Shown in pieces: positions 1-10,380 of a stretch of 64,000 nucleotides of DNA. Below the pieces are notes generated by a model. It was not told where the DNA came from, did not search any database, and worked only from the letters and a program-made list of their open reading frames with translations. This DNA comes from Campylobacter pinnipediorum subsp. caledonicus (GTDB lineage Bacteria > Campylobacterota > Campylobacteria > Campylobacterales > Campylobacteraceae): the NCBI RefSeq assembly GCF_002022005.1, contig NZ_CP017258.1, positions 1,426,001 to 1,490,000 of the forward strand, written 5' to 3'. Both the position numbers and the translations under genes were made by a program. Position 1 is the first letter of the stretch; each line of letters starts with the position of its first letter.

Positions 1-585
1 ATCAATAACAGCTATTTCATCAGGCTCAAAAAAGATATTTTTTCTTTTGTTATATATTTTTATTCACAATATGCTCATTTTTTAAAAAAAGATAAACCAA
101 TAATATCTTTCATCAAGCATTTGATTTACTTTATCCGACAATGAGCTAGAAGCCTGCTCTCGTAGTTTTTTAGCATTTTTTGAATTTCATAATATCACAT
201 CATCTACAACTATATCATTTGCACAATGTTTAGTCTTACTTATTTTGATTAAAGCCTGCAAAATACCTATTTAAATACTTTTGTTTTGTAATAATTATAT
301 TTTTCATAGTTCCGTAAATTGTACTATTATCGAGATTTGATGCATTTGATAAGACAAAAAAAGTGGGGGGGGGTCAACCTCATTGGTTTTTAATAAAAGC
401 CCATCTTTTGAGAAAATAAAATCACTATGGGCTACATCATAAGCATCTGTTTTGATATAATTTAAAATATCTATTATATGAGTACTTTTGTCCGTACTAG
501 ATGTCGATACTATACCCATACTATTGTTACAAAATAAAAATACAACATCATTATCTTTTTTATAAGATTTTAATAGTGTCGCCAA
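1..585 (-). pseudogene. Decayed unknown gene with a 9-base C/G tract
   Basis: On the minus strand an open stretch (585-304, 93 codons, only a TTG start and no clear Shine-Dalgarno) runs through nine C residues (365-373 on the plus strand as G9). Beyond the tract its frame ends quickly. Changing the tract by one base (C10, or equally C7) opens another frame that reads about 40 further plausible residues (including VLSNASNLDNSTIYG and a stop at 238-236). Further towards position 1 another frame continues (DIVVDDVIL, then a stop, then NSKNAKKLREQASSSLSDK), so at least one more frameshift and a nonsense codon are present. I do not recognise the family. It is best read as the remains of a homopolymer-switched gene, probably linked to the adjacent methyltransferase. 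The gene continues beyond the window edge. Confidence 0.5.
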
Positions 586-698
586 AGTTCAATCATTTAA
601 GAAAAACTAAAATATATTTTATACCAAATTTCACTAAAGCAATCCTAATTAATAATTTTTATTCAAAACATAATTATATAATAATTTTAAAAGTTGTT

Positions 699-1587
699 TT
701 ATTGTTTATCTTTATTAGAATGCCAAATAGCTATAGACCCAGGATTTGTGGGATCTTCCGGTAAACTATTTTCTAAGAGAGTATCATCTAAAACAATAGT
801 CTCTTTATTTGTAGCATCTATCAAAACTTGTGCGAAATTTAAATTCCAATGATTTTTTTCCATAAATTTTTGATGTCTTTGACTGATTTCACTCAAATAT
901 TTAACTTGAAAACCAAACGGCTCAAGATGAACACCAACAACTTCATCAGCCGCACCAGCTACTACTTTAAACCAATCATCAGATATCTCTCTAACCTGCT
1001 CTATAGAATGACAAGTAAATATTAAAGCTCTTTTGCCAAAATCAAATCCATTTAAATCTGGCTTTAAATGGTTAAAATGAAAAAACTTTGTTTTCATATT
1101 TGGAGTTGCGGTAGCAAGCTCGGTAGCTATCTCTACACCTGATTTTGTAAACTCGCCTCCAAAATAAGGCACATCTATAGGACCGCCCCTATAAAAAATC
1201 TCAAATAAATTTCTACCATAGCCACAGCCAAGCTCAACTATACTATCATAAGGGCCTGTCCTATCATAGATATCTATAAGCAAATCAGAAAAATTGTAAC
1301 TAAAATGGTAAGGAACTGTTAATAAATTACCATAAGCTGATGTATTTGTTGCTATTGGAATATTTGCAAAGTCTAATTTATTGTCATCTTTAAATTCTCT
1401 TGCATTCCATTGAACACTTTCATCTGCAGTTGTCATAGAAAGCTCGTAAAGTCTTTCCATATTAGAAAGTTTATGTATAATTTGATATGTATTTAACCCC
1501 CCCATTTAAAAGAGATCTCATAAAGTCAGCCCTAAAAGCCCATGCGTTTTCATAAAATTTTTGCCAAAATAGCTCCTGATGTGCCAC
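699..1587 (-). pseudogene. Sugar-type SAM methyltransferase, out of frame at a G7 tract (phase OFF)
   Basis: A class I S-adenosylmethionine methyltransferase: the motif I signature ELGCGYGRN is at about residue 91 of the downstream open frame (1505-699, 268 codons). That frame's apparent ATG lies inside a homopolymer (ATG then GGGGGG) and has no ribosome binding site. The natural start is a GTG at 1587 with AAGGAT five bases upstream. From it 28 codons (beginning VAHQELFWQKFYENAW) lead into the G7 tract (C7 at 1497-1503 on the plus strand). With seven Gs this frame stops shortly after the tract. With six or nine Gs it fuses to the 268-codon methyltransferase frame. The gene starts 21 bases after the mnmG stop, so it is probably co-transcribed with it. 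Modification of a surface glycan is a likely role given contingency methyltransferases in Campylobacter, but the substrate is unknown. A sequencing error in the tract would look the same. Confidence 0.8.
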
Positions 1588-1607
1588 TGTTTATCCTTGT
1601 CTTTATT

Positions 1608-3473
1608 CTATTTTTTCTTATTAAATTGCTTAATATATATATTTAATATATCAATAGCTGCCGGTGTTATACCACTTATTTGTGAAGCAGAAAATAGAGT
1701 CGGCGGGGCAAATTTCTCAAGTTTTTCAACCACTTCATTACTAAGCCCACTAATCCCTCTAAAACTAAATCCATCAGGTATTTTGATATTTATCATATCT
1801 TTCATTCGCTCTATCTGTGCTTTTTGCTCATCTATATAGTGCTGATATTTACTTTCAATCAAAATTTGTTCCAAACTATCATCATCAAGCTTATCAAAAA
1901 ACTCATCCATCTTTTTAAGTTTTTGGATATCAAAACTTTTTCTAGCAACTATCTTTTGCAAGGTTGTTTTTTCACTTATCACATCTTCATTTATAGAAGC
2001 CAAAAACTCCAAATTTTGCTTTGATGGAGTTATCTCTTTTTCATTTAGGTATTTTAATCCAAACTCCAAATTAGAAGCTATTTTTTGTATCCTTGAAAAT
2101 GTTTCATCATCTAAAAGACCAAGATTGTGCCCGTATTCTCCAAGCCTCAACACAGCATTATCTTCTCTTAATAAAAGCCTATATTCAGCCCTGCTCGTAA
2201 ATACCCTATAAGGCTCTTTTGTCCCTTTTGTAACCAAATCATCGATCAAAACACCTATATATCCCTCATCTCTTCTAAGCACCAAAGGCTCTTTATCATC
2301 AAGGCTCAAAGCCGCATTTATACCAGCCATCAGACCCTGAGCGCCAGCCTCTTCATAGCCTGTTGTTCCATTTATCTGACCCGCCAGAAATAGACCTTTT
2401 ATTTTTTTGGTTTCAAGAGAGTGTTTAAGCTCTGTTGGCTGGACATAATCATACTCTATCGCATATCCGTGTCTTACTATCTTTGCATTCTCAAAGCCTT
2501 TTATTGAGCGAATCATTTGAAGTTGTACATCATAAGGCAAACTTGTAGAAAAACCATTTATATAATACTCAGTAGCATCAAGAGTTTGTGGCTCTACAAA
2601 CAAATGATGTCTCTCTTTATCCGCAAAACGATTTATTTTATCCTCAATGCTAGGACAATACCTAGGTCCAACACCTTCTATCTGTCCGGTAAAAAGTGGA
2701 GCTTTATCAAAATTTGATCTTATAGTATCATGTGTATTTTCATTTGTATAAGCAACATAACAAGGTAGCTGTGTCGGCGCAAAATCTCTCGTTCTAAAGC
2801 TAAATGGTTTTGGTTTTTCATCGCCATCTTGAATTTCTAAAACATCAAAGTTTATACTCTTTGCATCTATTCTAGGACAAGTTCCGGTTTTTAGTCTACC
2901 CATTTCAAGACCAAGTTCAAACAAGCTTTTACTTAGCTCAACAGAGCTTAGCTCCCCTACCCTTCCGGCTTTTAGTTTGTTTGTCCCGACATGTATAAGT
3001 CCGTTTAAAAATGTTCCAGTTGTTATTATGAGTTTTGATGTGTTGTATATATTTCCTAGATTTGTTTTAACACCGGTTATTTCATTATCTGTTGTTAAAA
3101 TTTCAGTAGCTATCTCTTGTGTTACTTCTAAATTTGGTGTATTTAAAAGCACATTTCTCATGTATATACGGTATTTATCCATATCTATTTGCGCTCTTGA
3201 ACCCCTAACAGCAGGACCTTTGCTTTCGTTTAATATACGAAACTGTATCCCGGTTGCATCAGTAGTAAGCCCCATTTGACCGCCAAGTGCATCTATCTCT
3301 TTTACTAAATGCCCCTTTGCTAAGCCACCTATTGCAGGGTTGCAACTAGCCGCACCTATTTGTTCAGCCAGTATGGTTATCAAAAGAGTTTTCTTACCCA
3401 TTCTAGCACAAGCTAAACACGCTTCAATCCCAGCGTGTCCACCACCAACAACAACAACATCAAATTTTTGCAT
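1608..3473 (-). CDS. mnmG: tRNA uridine-5-carboxymethylaminomethyl(34) synthesis enzyme MnmG
   Basis: FAD-dependent tRNA modification enzyme (GidA/MnmG) that with MnmE builds cmnm5U34 in the wobble position of certain tRNAs. The N-terminal dinucleotide-binding motif GGGHAGIEA lies at about residues 10-18. Family blocks [21 protein letters not shown] and [14 protein letters not shown] and the [11 protein letters not shown] block towards the C-terminus are all present, and 621 residues is the usual length. I place the start at the ATG at 3473, which has GGAG eight bases upstream; an in-frame TTG two codons earlier is less likely. The downstream methyltransferase gene follows at 21 bases. Identification is secure. 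Confidence 0.97.
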   Translation of the reverse strand: MQKFDVVVVGGGHAGIEACLACARMGKKTLLITILAEQIGAASCNPAIGGLAKGHLVKEIDALGGQMGLTTDATGIQFRILNESKGPAVRGSRAQIDMDKYRIYMRNVLLNTPNLEVTQEIATEILTTDNEITGVKTNLGNIYNTSKLIITTGTFLNGLIHVGTNKLKAGRVGELSSVELSKSLFELGLEMGRLKTGTCPRIDAKSINFDVLEIQDGDEKPKPFSFRTRDFAPTQLPCYVAYTNENTHDTIRSNFDKAPLFTGQIEGVGPRYCPSIEDKINRFADKERHHLFVEPQTLDATEYYINGFSTSLPYDVQLQMIRSIKGFENAKIVRHGYAIEYDYVQPTELKHSLETKKIKGLFLAGQINGTTGYEEAGAQGLMAGINAALSLDDKEPLVLRRDEGYIGVLIDDLVTKGTKEPYRVFTSRAEYRLLLREDNAVLRLGEYGHNLGLLDDETFSRIQKIASNLEFGLKYLNEKEITPSKQNLEFLASINEDVISEKTTLQKIVARKSFDIQKLKKMDEFFDKLDDDSLEQILIESKYQHYIDEQKAQIERMKDMINIKIPDGFSFRGISGLSNEVVEKLEKFAPPTLFSASQISGITPAAIDILNIYIKQFNKKK

Positions 3474-3556
3474 AATCAAATCTCCATTTAAAAAGCTATG
3501 ATTATACTACAAAATAGCTCTTATATTTTTGAATTTCAAACACAAAAAGGCATTTA

Positions 3557-4126
3557 TCAAATCATATTTTGTATATAGTTTGTGATATCAGGCTCATCAA
3601 AAGGACATTCTCTTACAAAAATAGGATCAAGATGTGTTAAAAAATGCCACTTATTATTATCTTGCTTTTTGAAAACTATAGCCTCTCCATCCTCAGAACC
3701 CTTATAAGCCCTACTTACTTCAAAGCCCATTTTTTCTAGAATTTGCTTTACTTTTAGATATAAGCTTTCTCTTTTTGTGATATAGCTCTTAACCTCATCA
3801 TTATTTATAAGATAAGCATCAACCAAAGTCGCTTCGCCTACTATTTTATTTAAGCTTTTATCTAAGTTTGGCAATTCTTTCCATTCTATATAAATTTGAT
3901 CTTCATCTCTAAACATAAACTTACTAAATGGCAAGATATTTGTCTTATATTCTACTTCAAAATACTCATTAAAAGCTTGATAGTCCAAAGTTTCATATTC
4001 AAAACCATCTTTTATAAAATACTTATAGCTTGGCAATTTTTTCACAAACTCTCGCCCGCTTTCAAGAGTTTCAAACAAACCTATCATTGTTTCATTGCTA
4101 TTTTGCCTTAAAGTTAGTAGATACAA
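3557..4126 (-). CDS. Conserved hypothetical protein, 189 aa
   Basis: Soluble-looking 189-residue protein without signal peptide or membrane segment. The start is a TTG with GGAG five bases upstream, and no in-frame ATG is better placed. The N-terminal part (LLTLRQNSNETMIGLFETLE) looks like a compact beta-rich fold, and the C-terminal part carries DGEAIVFKKQ and HFLTHLDP. I do not recognise a named family and assign no function. It stands 77 bases from mnmG's upstream side, on the same strand. Confidence 0.75.
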   Translation of the reverse strand: MYLLTLRQNSNETMIGLFETLESGREFVKKLPSYKYFIKDGFEYETLDYQAFNEYFEVEYKTNILPFSKFMFRDEDQIYIEWKELPNLDKSLNKIVGEATLVDAYLINNDEVKSYITKRESLYLKVKQILEKMGFEVSRAYKGSEDGEAIVFKKQDNNKWHFLTHLDPIFVRECPFDEPDITNYIQNMI

Positions 4127-4147
4127 TTTTTCTCCATATTTATAATA

Positions 4148-4849
4148 CTAATTTAGTATATTACTCTCTTTTATTTTAAAGTCTTTAAAAATTGTTTTAT
4201 TATTATCATTACTCTTAAAGTCTTTAAATTTTATATCATAATTTTTTATCTCAATAGTTTTATTATTATCTAAATTTTCATAACAAGTTGTATTTTCCTT
4301 TTTATTACATTCAGATATATTAATATTTGATAAATTAAAATCATATTTTATAGGCATGCCCGCTCTAAGATAATAAGTATCATCCTTTTTTAATCTAATT
4401 AATAAGTTATTAAAGGCGACTTGATTTTCATTTGTCATATCTTTATCTATACAAGTAAAATTATAATTATTAAAACAATATGGTAAATTTAATAAGCTTT
4501 TTGGAACAAATTCTTTTTTTATTGTAAGGCTATCTTTATAGTTTCCGATATCTGAATATTTAACTGCACTAGGTGCAATTAAAAATGTTGCTAAACATGC
4601 AAAAATTAGATTGAAAAATACTGATACTTTATAATCAAAATATTGAATTTTATAATAAGCAATTTGAGGCAACAGATAGGATGCTATTGCAAACAATAAT
4701 AACAATATATCTACATCATCCCATCTAAAATATATCACTAATATGAAAATAATATCTAATAAAGAAAATAAAAAACATAAAATAATATTTAATAAAATAT
4801 CTTTTTTATTTTTTAAAAACAAGATGAATAATAGAAAAAAAACCAACAA
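4148..4849 (-). CDS. Membrane ORF, possibly the 3' part of a frameshifted gene
   Basis: About four membrane segments in the first 115 residues are followed by a polar, Asn/Lys-rich extracytoplasmic domain with Cys residues (CFNNYNFTC, then ECNKKENTTCYEN) that could form disulfides. The only upstream start is a TTG without a Shine-Dalgarno sequence, lying 44 bases inside the end of the preceding ORF (4806-5504), which is unusual. The preceding ORF ends at an A6 tract (4809-4814). Removing one A there fuses the two frames smoothly (VFK then NKKDILLN) into a single protein of about 446 residues. So this may be the second half of one gene rather than a separate gene. Function unknown. Confidence 0.55.
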   Translation of the reverse strand: MLVFFLLFILFLKNKKDILLNIILCFLFSLLDIIFILVIYFRWDDVDILLLLFAIASYLLPQIAYYKIQYFDYKVSVFFNLIFACLATFLIAPSAVKYSDIGNYKDSLTIKKEFVPKSLLNLPYCFNNYNFTCIDKDMTNENQVAFNNLLIRLKKDDTYYLRAGMPIKYDFNLSNINISECNKKENTTCYENLDNNKTIEIKNYDIKFKDFKSNDNNKTIFKDFKIKESNILN

Positions 4850-5504
4850 TTAAATAATTAAACAATATAAATAGTATAAGTATAGCAAATACTCTGCCTA
4901 GTAATATATATTTATGTGGTTTTTTGTTAGCAACAATAATATCTAACACAAAAATAGGTACCATCATGTTCAACAATACAAAATAAGTTATGAAAAACAA
5001 AGAAACTATACCTAGACTTAATAAGTGTTCTTTTAGGTTAATAAAATTTATTGATATCTCAAAACCATTTGCTGTAAGATAAACATTATATATAATAACA
5101 CCTATTATAATCAAAATAACACTAAAAAGTGTCGTAAACAAACCTGCATTCTTTTTGATATTTTTTGCACAATCAAAAAAGTCATAAGTCAAAGACCAAA
5201 ACAAATGAGCTTGACTATATTGATTTGAATAATACTTTAAAAACATAGGATAAAATCTATTGTAAATTGAGTTTTCGTTTTTTAAAATTTCTGCGTTTAA
5301 TCTTTTTCGTTCTACTTTATCTATACTTTTTATATGTTTTAGCATAGTTTCTTTTTGATTTATAAGAAGATGTATAAATAACTCTAAGCTTATTTTTTGA
5401 TTTTCTGACATTTCTTTATTATGATTTGATTGTATTTTCTTTAAATCTTCAATCTCTTCATCTATCTTTTTTATATTATTAAGATTATAACTTCCTTCAA
5501 ACAT
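4806..5504 (-). CDS. Membrane protein of unknown function (N-terminal part if the locus is frameshifted)
   Basis: 232 residues starting at an ATG with a GGTG-type ribosome binding site. Residues 1-115 are charged, helical and cytoplasmic-looking (EEIEDLKKIQSNHNKEMSE region, probable coiled coil). They are followed by three hydrophobic segments (VILIIIGVIIYNVY; LGIVSLFFITYFVLL; VFAILILFILFNYLIVGFF). The frame terminates right after an A6 run, and the next ORF continues with more membrane segments in the +1 frame. I do not recognise the family. The pair could be an intact overlapping gene pair or one gene disrupted by a homopolymer indel; the absence of a good start for the second ORF favours the latter. 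Confidence 0.6.
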   Translation of the reverse strand: MFEGSYNLNNIKKIDEEIEDLKKIQSNHNKEMSENQKISLELFIHLLINQKETMLKHIKSIDKVERKRLNAEILKNENSIYNRFYPMFLKYYSNQYSQAHLFWSLTYDFFDCAKNIKKNAGLFTTLFSVILIIIGVIIYNVYLTANGFEISINFINLKEHLLSLGIVSLFFITYFVLLNMMVPIFVLDIIVANKKPHKYILLGRVFAILILFILFNYLIVGFFSIIHLVFKK

Positions 5505-5584
5505 AATTCACCCACCTTAAAAAATATTTTAATTTATTTGAACTAAAAAAATAAATATGCATTATTTGAATTATACTGCATATT

Positions 5585-6106
5585 TTATTTAATACTATTC
5601 GGAATTATAACCTCACTTAAAAGTTTATTTTCATCTTTTATCCTAACGCCTAAAACCAAAGCATAAAATACACCCAAAACAATGCTAGTATACAAAGCAT
5701 GGCACAACATACATAAGCCGATCAATTCAGGAATGATATTTAAAAAATAATTTGGATGTTTCACCATCCTAAATAGCCAGTGGTTGTTAAATTTATGATC
5801 TTTTACTAGCATTAGCTTAACAGTCCATATCCCTTTTAAAAGACGTATTACAACATAAAGCATTATCATAGAAAACACAAGCAATCCAGCTCCAATACCA
5901 CTAACGACATCAAAATTTGCTCCTCTTAAAAGTGCCTCAACAACAGCAAAAATATAAAATAAAATATGCAAAACAGTAAGTCTTTTGGAATTTGTTACAC
6001 TATATTCTTTACCACCATTAGCTAAAATTTCTTTTTCATTTTTGATAGAAACTTTTAAAAACACTAACCTAACCACAAACACAACAGCCACAATAGCATA
6101 AATCAA
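5585..6106 (-). CDS. Isoprenylcysteine carboxyl methyltransferase-like membrane protein
   Basis: 173 residues with four to five membrane segments. The C-terminal half carries the signature of the ICMT/phospholipid methyltransferase-like family: RMVKHPNYFLNIIPELIG at about residues 114-131, then a hydrophobic stretch and RIKDENKLL near the end, where the Arg/Glu pair usually contacts SAM. Known eukaryotic members methylate prenylated cysteines. Bacterial homologues have mostly unknown substrates, so only the fold and SAM dependence are inferred. The start is TTG with AAGGAT five bases upstream. It is a single gene between the unknown membrane ORFs and ilvD. Confidence 0.8.
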   Translation of the reverse strand: MIYAIVAVVFVVRLVFLKVSIKNEKEILANGGKEYSVTNSKRLTVLHILFYIFAVVEALLRGANFDVVSGIGAGLLVFSMIMLYVVIRLLKGIWTVKLMLVKDHKFNNHWLFRMVKHPNYFLNIIPELIGLCMLCHALYTSIVLGVFYALVLGVRIKDENKLLSEVIIPNSIK

Positions 6107-6240
6107 ATATTATCCTTTATATAAAAATTTATTTTTTTAAGAAAAAATATCATATAGCACCATTTTGTTTTGATGCTATATAGTTTTAAATAGATCTTTT
6201 TAGGACTAAGACCTATTAATAAAAGTTTCAAGCAACAAAA

Positions 6241-7914
6241 TCAAGCTTCCAAAACAGCTCCATTGCTTGCATTAGTTACTAGTTTTCTATATTGTCTTAG
6301 CCATTTTGAGCTTAGCTCTTTCTCATAAGGCTTGAAATTTGCAAGGCGAGTTTTTATCTCATCAGCACTAAGCTCAACATTTATCTCATACTTATCAACA
6401 TCTATATTTATTATATCGCCATCTTGCAAAAGTCCTATCATTCCGCCCTCAGCAGCCTCTGGGCTTACATGTCCTATACTAAGACCTCTAGTAGCGCCAC
6501 TAAATCTTCCATCAGTAATAAGCGCAACATCAGCACCAAGTCCCATGCCCATTATAAGAGATGTTGGGCTAAGCATTTCTTGCATACCAGGACCACCCTT
6601 TGGACCTTCATAGCGAATAACCACAACATCGCCTTTTTGAACCTTACCGCCTGAAATGCCTTTTATAGCTTCATCTTGTGAATTAAAGCAAATAGCCTTA
6701 CCCTTAAATCTTCTTTCACCTATTATACCAGCCGTTTTTATAACACAACCTTGCTCGGCTAAATTTCCAAACAAAATAGCAAGTCCGCCAACAGGAGAAT
6801 ATGCGTTTTCAACCTTACGAATAACGCTCTCATCCTTAATATCACTTTGACCTACTCTCTCGCCCAAGCTATCGCCACTAACTGTAAGGTTATCAAGGCA
6901 AAGCATTCCATTATCTCGTCTTGAAATTTCTTTTATAACAGCATTTATTCCACCAGCGGCTCCAACATCTTGCATATGAACATTTGGTAAAGACGGAGAA
7001 ATTTTAGCTATATGGGCGATATTTTGACTTATTTTATTCAAATCACCAACATTCAAATCAACCCCAGCCTCTCTTGCAATAGCAAGCATATGAAGCACGG
7101 TATTTGAGCTTCCGCCCATAGCCATATCAACAACAAGAGCATTTTTCACAGCTTTTTTATTTAATATATTTTTTATCTTAAATCTCTCATCTAAAGCTAT
7201 CTCACAAATTCTTCTTGCGGCCTTTCTAACAAGCTCTTCTCTTTCAGGTGTAAGAGCAAGGATTGTGCCATTTCCACTAAGCGCAATACCCATAGCCTCA
7301 CAAAGAGTATTCATTGAGTTTGCGGTAAACATACCACTACAACTTCCACCGCTAGGACAAGCATTGCATTCTATATCTTTAAGCTCAGCTTCGTTTATTT
7401 GATCGTTTTCAAATTTGCCAACCGCTTCAAAAGCACTTGCTAGATCAATAGGCTCGCCCTTATCCGTATATCCTTTTTTCATAGGGCCACCGCTTACAAA
7501 AATCGTAGGCACATTTACACGAAGCGCCCCCATAATCATACCAGGCACTATCTTATCGCAGTTTGGCATGCAAACAAGAGCATCCAAACTATGAGCATTC
7601 ATAACAGTTTCAACCGAATTTGCGATAATTTCACGACTTGGTAAACTATAAAGCATGCCACCATGCCCCATCGCAATACCATCATCAACACCAATACAGT
7701 TAAACTCAAAAGGAATACAGCCATTTTTACGAATTTCATCTTTTAAAATTTCAGCATATTTATTTAAAAAGAAATGTCCAGGAATAATCTCAATAAAGCT
7801 ATTTGCCACGCCTATAAAAGGCTTATTAAAATCATCATCACCCAAGCCAGTAGCCCTCAACAAAGAACGATGAGGGGTTCTTGTGTAGCCTTTTTTTATA
7901 ACATCGCTTCTCAT
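6241..7914 (-). CDS. ilvD: Dihydroxy-acid dehydratase IlvD
   Basis: Fe-S dehydratase of valine/isoleucine biosynthesis converting 2,3-dihydroxy-3-methyl acids into 2-keto acids in the cytoplasm. At 557 residues it is full length. The N-terminal [13 protein letters not shown], the cluster/metal region CMPNCDK (Cys115, Cys119) and [19 protein letters not shown] (Cys186, Cys192) are present, as are the C-terminal [15 protein letters not shown] and [11 protein letters not shown] blocks. The ATG at 7914 has AAGGA upstream. It stands alone on the minus strand; ilvC lies 47 kb away in this window, so the branched-chain genes are dispersed. I see no attenuator or leader peptide upstream. Confidence 0.97.
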   Translation of the reverse strand: MRSDVIKKGYTRTPHRSLLRATGLGDDDFNKPFIGVANSFIEIIPGHFFLNKYAEILKDEIRKNGCIPFEFNCIGVDDGIAMGHGGMLYSLPSREIIANSVETVMNAHSLDALVCMPNCDKIVPGMIMGALRVNVPTIFVSGGPMKKGYTDKGEPIDLASAFEAVGKFENDQINEAELKDIECNACPSGGSCSGMFTANSMNTLCEAMGIALSGNGTILALTPEREELVRKAARRICEIALDERFKIKNILNKKAVKNALVVDMAMGGSSNTVLHMLAIAREAGVDLNVGDLNKISQNIAHIAKISPSLPNVHMQDVGAAGGINAVIKEISRRDNGMLCLDNLTVSGDSLGERVGQSDIKDESVIRKVENAYSPVGGLAILFGNLAEQGCVIKTAGIIGERRFKGKAICFNSQDEAIKGISGGKVQKGDVVVIRYEGPKGGPGMQEMLSPTSLIMGMGLGADVALITDGRFSGATRGLSIGHVSPEAAEGGMIGLLQDGDIINIDVDKYEINVELSADEIKTRLANFKPYEKELSSKWLRQYRKLVTNASNGAVLEA

Positions 7915-8036
7915 GTTTTTGTCCTTAAAAATAATTAATTTTTAATATTTTATCAAACTATATTAAAAATAAAAACCATGTTGGTTAAAAAAAATATATA
8001 TTTAAAGATAATTTAAAGATTTTTTTTGCATATATT

Positions 8037-8045
8037 TGTAATAAT
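8037..8045 (+). promoter_or_regulatory. Extended -10 promoter for the NhaC-like transporter
   Basis: TG-TAATAAT, an extended -10 element in a T-rich upstream context typical of Campylobacter sigma70 promoters. It lies 31 bases before the ATG at 8077. There is no recognisable -35, as is usual for this group. Confidence 0.5.
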
Positions 8046-8076
8046 ACACGAACAATAAATTTTATAAAGGAAAAAC

Positions 8077-9444
8077 ATGCTTGGTAACCCAGTCGTTTTG
8101 AGTATAATTTTAATGATTATACTGTGTCTGTTTAGGTTTAACATATTGTTATCAATACTAGTATCAGCTTTACTTGCTGGGGTTATATCACATCACGGTT
8201 TTTCTGGCTTTAGTGATGGAATTTCAGTAGGATTTCAGACTCTTTTTACATCAATGGCAGATACAACCTCTACATTGATAACAGGAATGAAAGGTAATCT
8301 AACAACATCTCTTAGTTATATATTACTCGGTGCATTGGCAGCAGCTATCGCAAACACAAACTTAACAGCTATTTTGATAAATGCTATAAGCAAAATTTTA
8401 AGCCAAACAAGAACTTGGTTTGTGCTTTCTATAGCTTTTATAGCTTGCTTTTCACAAAACCTTATACCCGTCCACATAGCTTTTATACCTATCTTGATAC
8501 CGCCGCTTTTGCCACTTATGAATAAGCTAAACATAGACCGTAGAGCAGTTGCTTGCGCACTCACATTTGGACTAAAAGCACCCTATGTTAGCTTAAGTGT
8601 TGGTTTTGGATTGTTATTTCACAATATACTTCAACAAGAGCTAGAAAACAATGGTGTAAAAGTTGAAATCGGCGATATTTCAAGCGTAATGTGGATAGGT
8701 GGTCTATCTATGCTTGTAGGGCTTTTATTGGCTGTTTTTATATTTTATTCTAGAAAAAGAGTCTATCAAAATACAGCTTTTGAAGCAAAAGAAACAGAAG
8801 AAGCAAACATAACAAAAAGTCTAAAAATGACAAAAAAAGAGTGGGCAGTTTTAATAGGTTCTGTTATAGCATTTAGTGTTCAATTATATACAGACTCTTT
8901 ACCGCTTGGAGCACTTCTTGGACTTGTTTTTATGATAGCATTTAAAGGTATTGAATACAACAAAGTAGATGATATAATGGATAACGGACTAGCTATGATG
9001 GGCTTTATAGCTTTTATAATGTTAGTAGCAGCTGGTTTTGGTTCTGTTTTAAGAGAGAGTGGCGGCATAGAATCGCTTGTAAGCTTTGCTAGTCAAATAG
9101 CAGGTGGCAAAATAGGTGGTGCGTTACTTATGCTTATCATAGGATTATTAGTAACTATAGGTATAGGAACCAGCTTTGGAACCATACCTATCATAGCTTC
9201 TATTTATGTTCCATTATCATTACAGCTTGGATTTTCTCCAGCAGCTATAATCTTACTTGTAGGTATAGCTGCAGCGCTTGGGGATGCCGGTAGCCCAGCA
9301 AGTGATAGCACACTAGGTCCTACATCAGGACTTAACGCCGATGAGCAACACAATCATATCTATGACACCTGCGTTCCTACATTTTTATTTTTCAATATCC
9401 CGCTAATCATAGGGGCCACAATAGGAGCAATAGTTCTTTCATAA
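8077..9444 (+). CDS. Na+/H+ antiporter family (NhaC/YuiF-like) transporter
   Basis: 455-residue polytopic inner-membrane protein with about 12 hydrophobic segments. The conserved C-terminal block GDAGSPASDSTLGPTSGLNA followed by DEQHNHIYDTC is characteristic of the NhaC-like/YuiF branch of the ion-transporter superfamily. Members are annotated as Na+/H+ antiporters, but some are thought to move amino acids such as histidine, so the substrate is open. An intracellular polar loop (about residues 225-255) divides the two halves. The start is ATG with AAGGAAAA upstream. It is monocistronic: its own promoter (8037-8045) and a strong hairpin terminator (9450-9474). Confidence 0.8.
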   Translation: MLGNPVVLSIILMIILCLFRFNILLSILVSALLAGVISHHGFSGFSDGISVGFQTLFTSMADTTSTLITGMKGNLTTSLSYILLGALAAAIANTNLTAILINAISKILSQTRTWFVLSIAFIACFSQNLIPVHIAFIPILIPPLLPLMNKLNIDRRAVACALTFGLKAPYVSLSVGFGLLFHNILQQELENNGVKVEIGDISSVMWIGGLSMLVGLLLAVFIFYSRKRVYQNTAFEAKETEEANITKSLKMTKKEWAVLIGSVIAFSVQLYTDSLPLGALLGLVFMIAFKGIEYNKVDDIMDNGLAMMGFIAFIMLVAAGFGSVLRESGGIESLVSFASQIAGGKIGGALLMLIIGLLVTIGIGTSFGTIPIIASIYVPLSLQLGFSPAAIILLVGIAAALGDAGSPASDSTLGPTSGLNADEQHNHIYDTCVPTFLFFNIPLIIGATIGAIVLS

Positions 9445-9449
9445 AATAA

Positions 9450-9480
9450 CAGTGTAGCTAGTTTTGCTACACTGATTTAT
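9450..9480 (+). terminator. Rho-independent terminator after the NhaC-like gene
   Basis: Nine-base-pair stem CAGTGTAGC / GCTACACTG with a seven-base loop, followed by ATTTATTTTT. It begins six bases after the transporter stop codon and lies between two convergent genes. Confidence 0.8.
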
Positions 9481-9488
9481 TTTTAAAA

Positions 9489-10175
9489 TTAAGATTTTTT
9501 ATTTTTAACCGCAAACATACTTTTTTCTTTATTTAAATAGCAAATTTCAAATTCATCTGGAAATTTTTTTATTATATTTCCCCATGTTCTAGCACCAAAA
9601 TTTTTGGGATTATATGATGAATTTTTATTTTTTAGATACATTCCTACTTTAGATACAAGACTATATTCTCCATCATCATTTGTGTTGTTTATAGCTTCTT
9701 TTAAAATATCAACGACTTTTTTATCTAAAATATCTTGTTGCTTATCTTTTATAGGAAGTTCTATAAAATCAGAATAGGCATTTTTTAAAGATGCTGGAGT
9801 TTTTGACTCACCAAATCCAATCGCTTCAAATCCGTTGGATTTTATACTCATAACCAAATCTCTAAAATCACTATCGCTAGTTACTAAAGCTATTATGTCA
9901 ATATTTTTTTGATTCATTGTTTCAAAAACAGCTCTTTGAATTCTCAAATCAGCTGTGTTTTTATAGTTTTTATTAGAAAAAACTTGTATTGGTTCTATTG
10001 CAAATTCTTCGTGTAACTCTTTATTCCAAGCTTTGCTATTTGAGTTCTCCCAGTCCTTAAAAGACTGTTTTATTATAGCTTCTCCGTATTTTGCCAAATC
10101 ATCAAAAATTTCTTCCACATATTTAGCTGAAATATTTTCGCAGTCAAAAAATACTGCTATTTTTTTATTTTTCAT
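9489..10175 (-). CDS. NYN-domain protein with C-terminal LOTUS-like domain
   Basis: N-terminal NYN (LabA/DUF88) domain at about residues 4-135. The acidic PIN-like active-site residues are visible in FDCENIS (about residues 10-16), in the TADLRIQ region and in VTSDSDFRDL (about residue 98 onward), so a metal-dependent ribonuclease activity is plausible. Residues ~150-228 (VVDILKEAINNTNDDGEYSL ... NFGARTWGNIIKKFPDEFEI) match the OST-HTH/LOTUS RNA-binding type domain often paired with NYN domains. The start is ATG with AGGA seven bases upstream. Its target RNA is unknown, and it stands alone between two terminators. Confidence 0.85.
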   Translation of the reverse strand: MKNKKIAVFFDCENISAKYVEEIFDDLAKYGEAIIKQSFKDWENSNSKAWNKELHEEFAIEPIQVFSNKNYKNTADLRIQRAVFETMNQKNIDIIALVTSDSDFRDLVMSIKSNGFEAIGFGESKTPASLKNAYSDFIELPIKDKQQDILDKKVVDILKEAINNTNDDGEYSLVSKVGMYLKNKNSSYNPKNFGARTWGNIIKKFPDEFEICYLNKEKSMFAVKNKKS

Positions 10176-10380
10176 ATCATATTCCTAATATTATTATAAT
10201 TATATTTTAACAAATATGCATTTAAGAAAATATGTTTTTTATAATTTTCACAGTAGATTTTCAGCTTACACATAAATTAAGTATTTTTAAATTTTGCCGT
10301 TATTAAGCTTAATTACACATAAACAAAGAGTTTAAACAACATTTAAAAAATAAAATATTCTTTTAGGTAACAATATAAAA

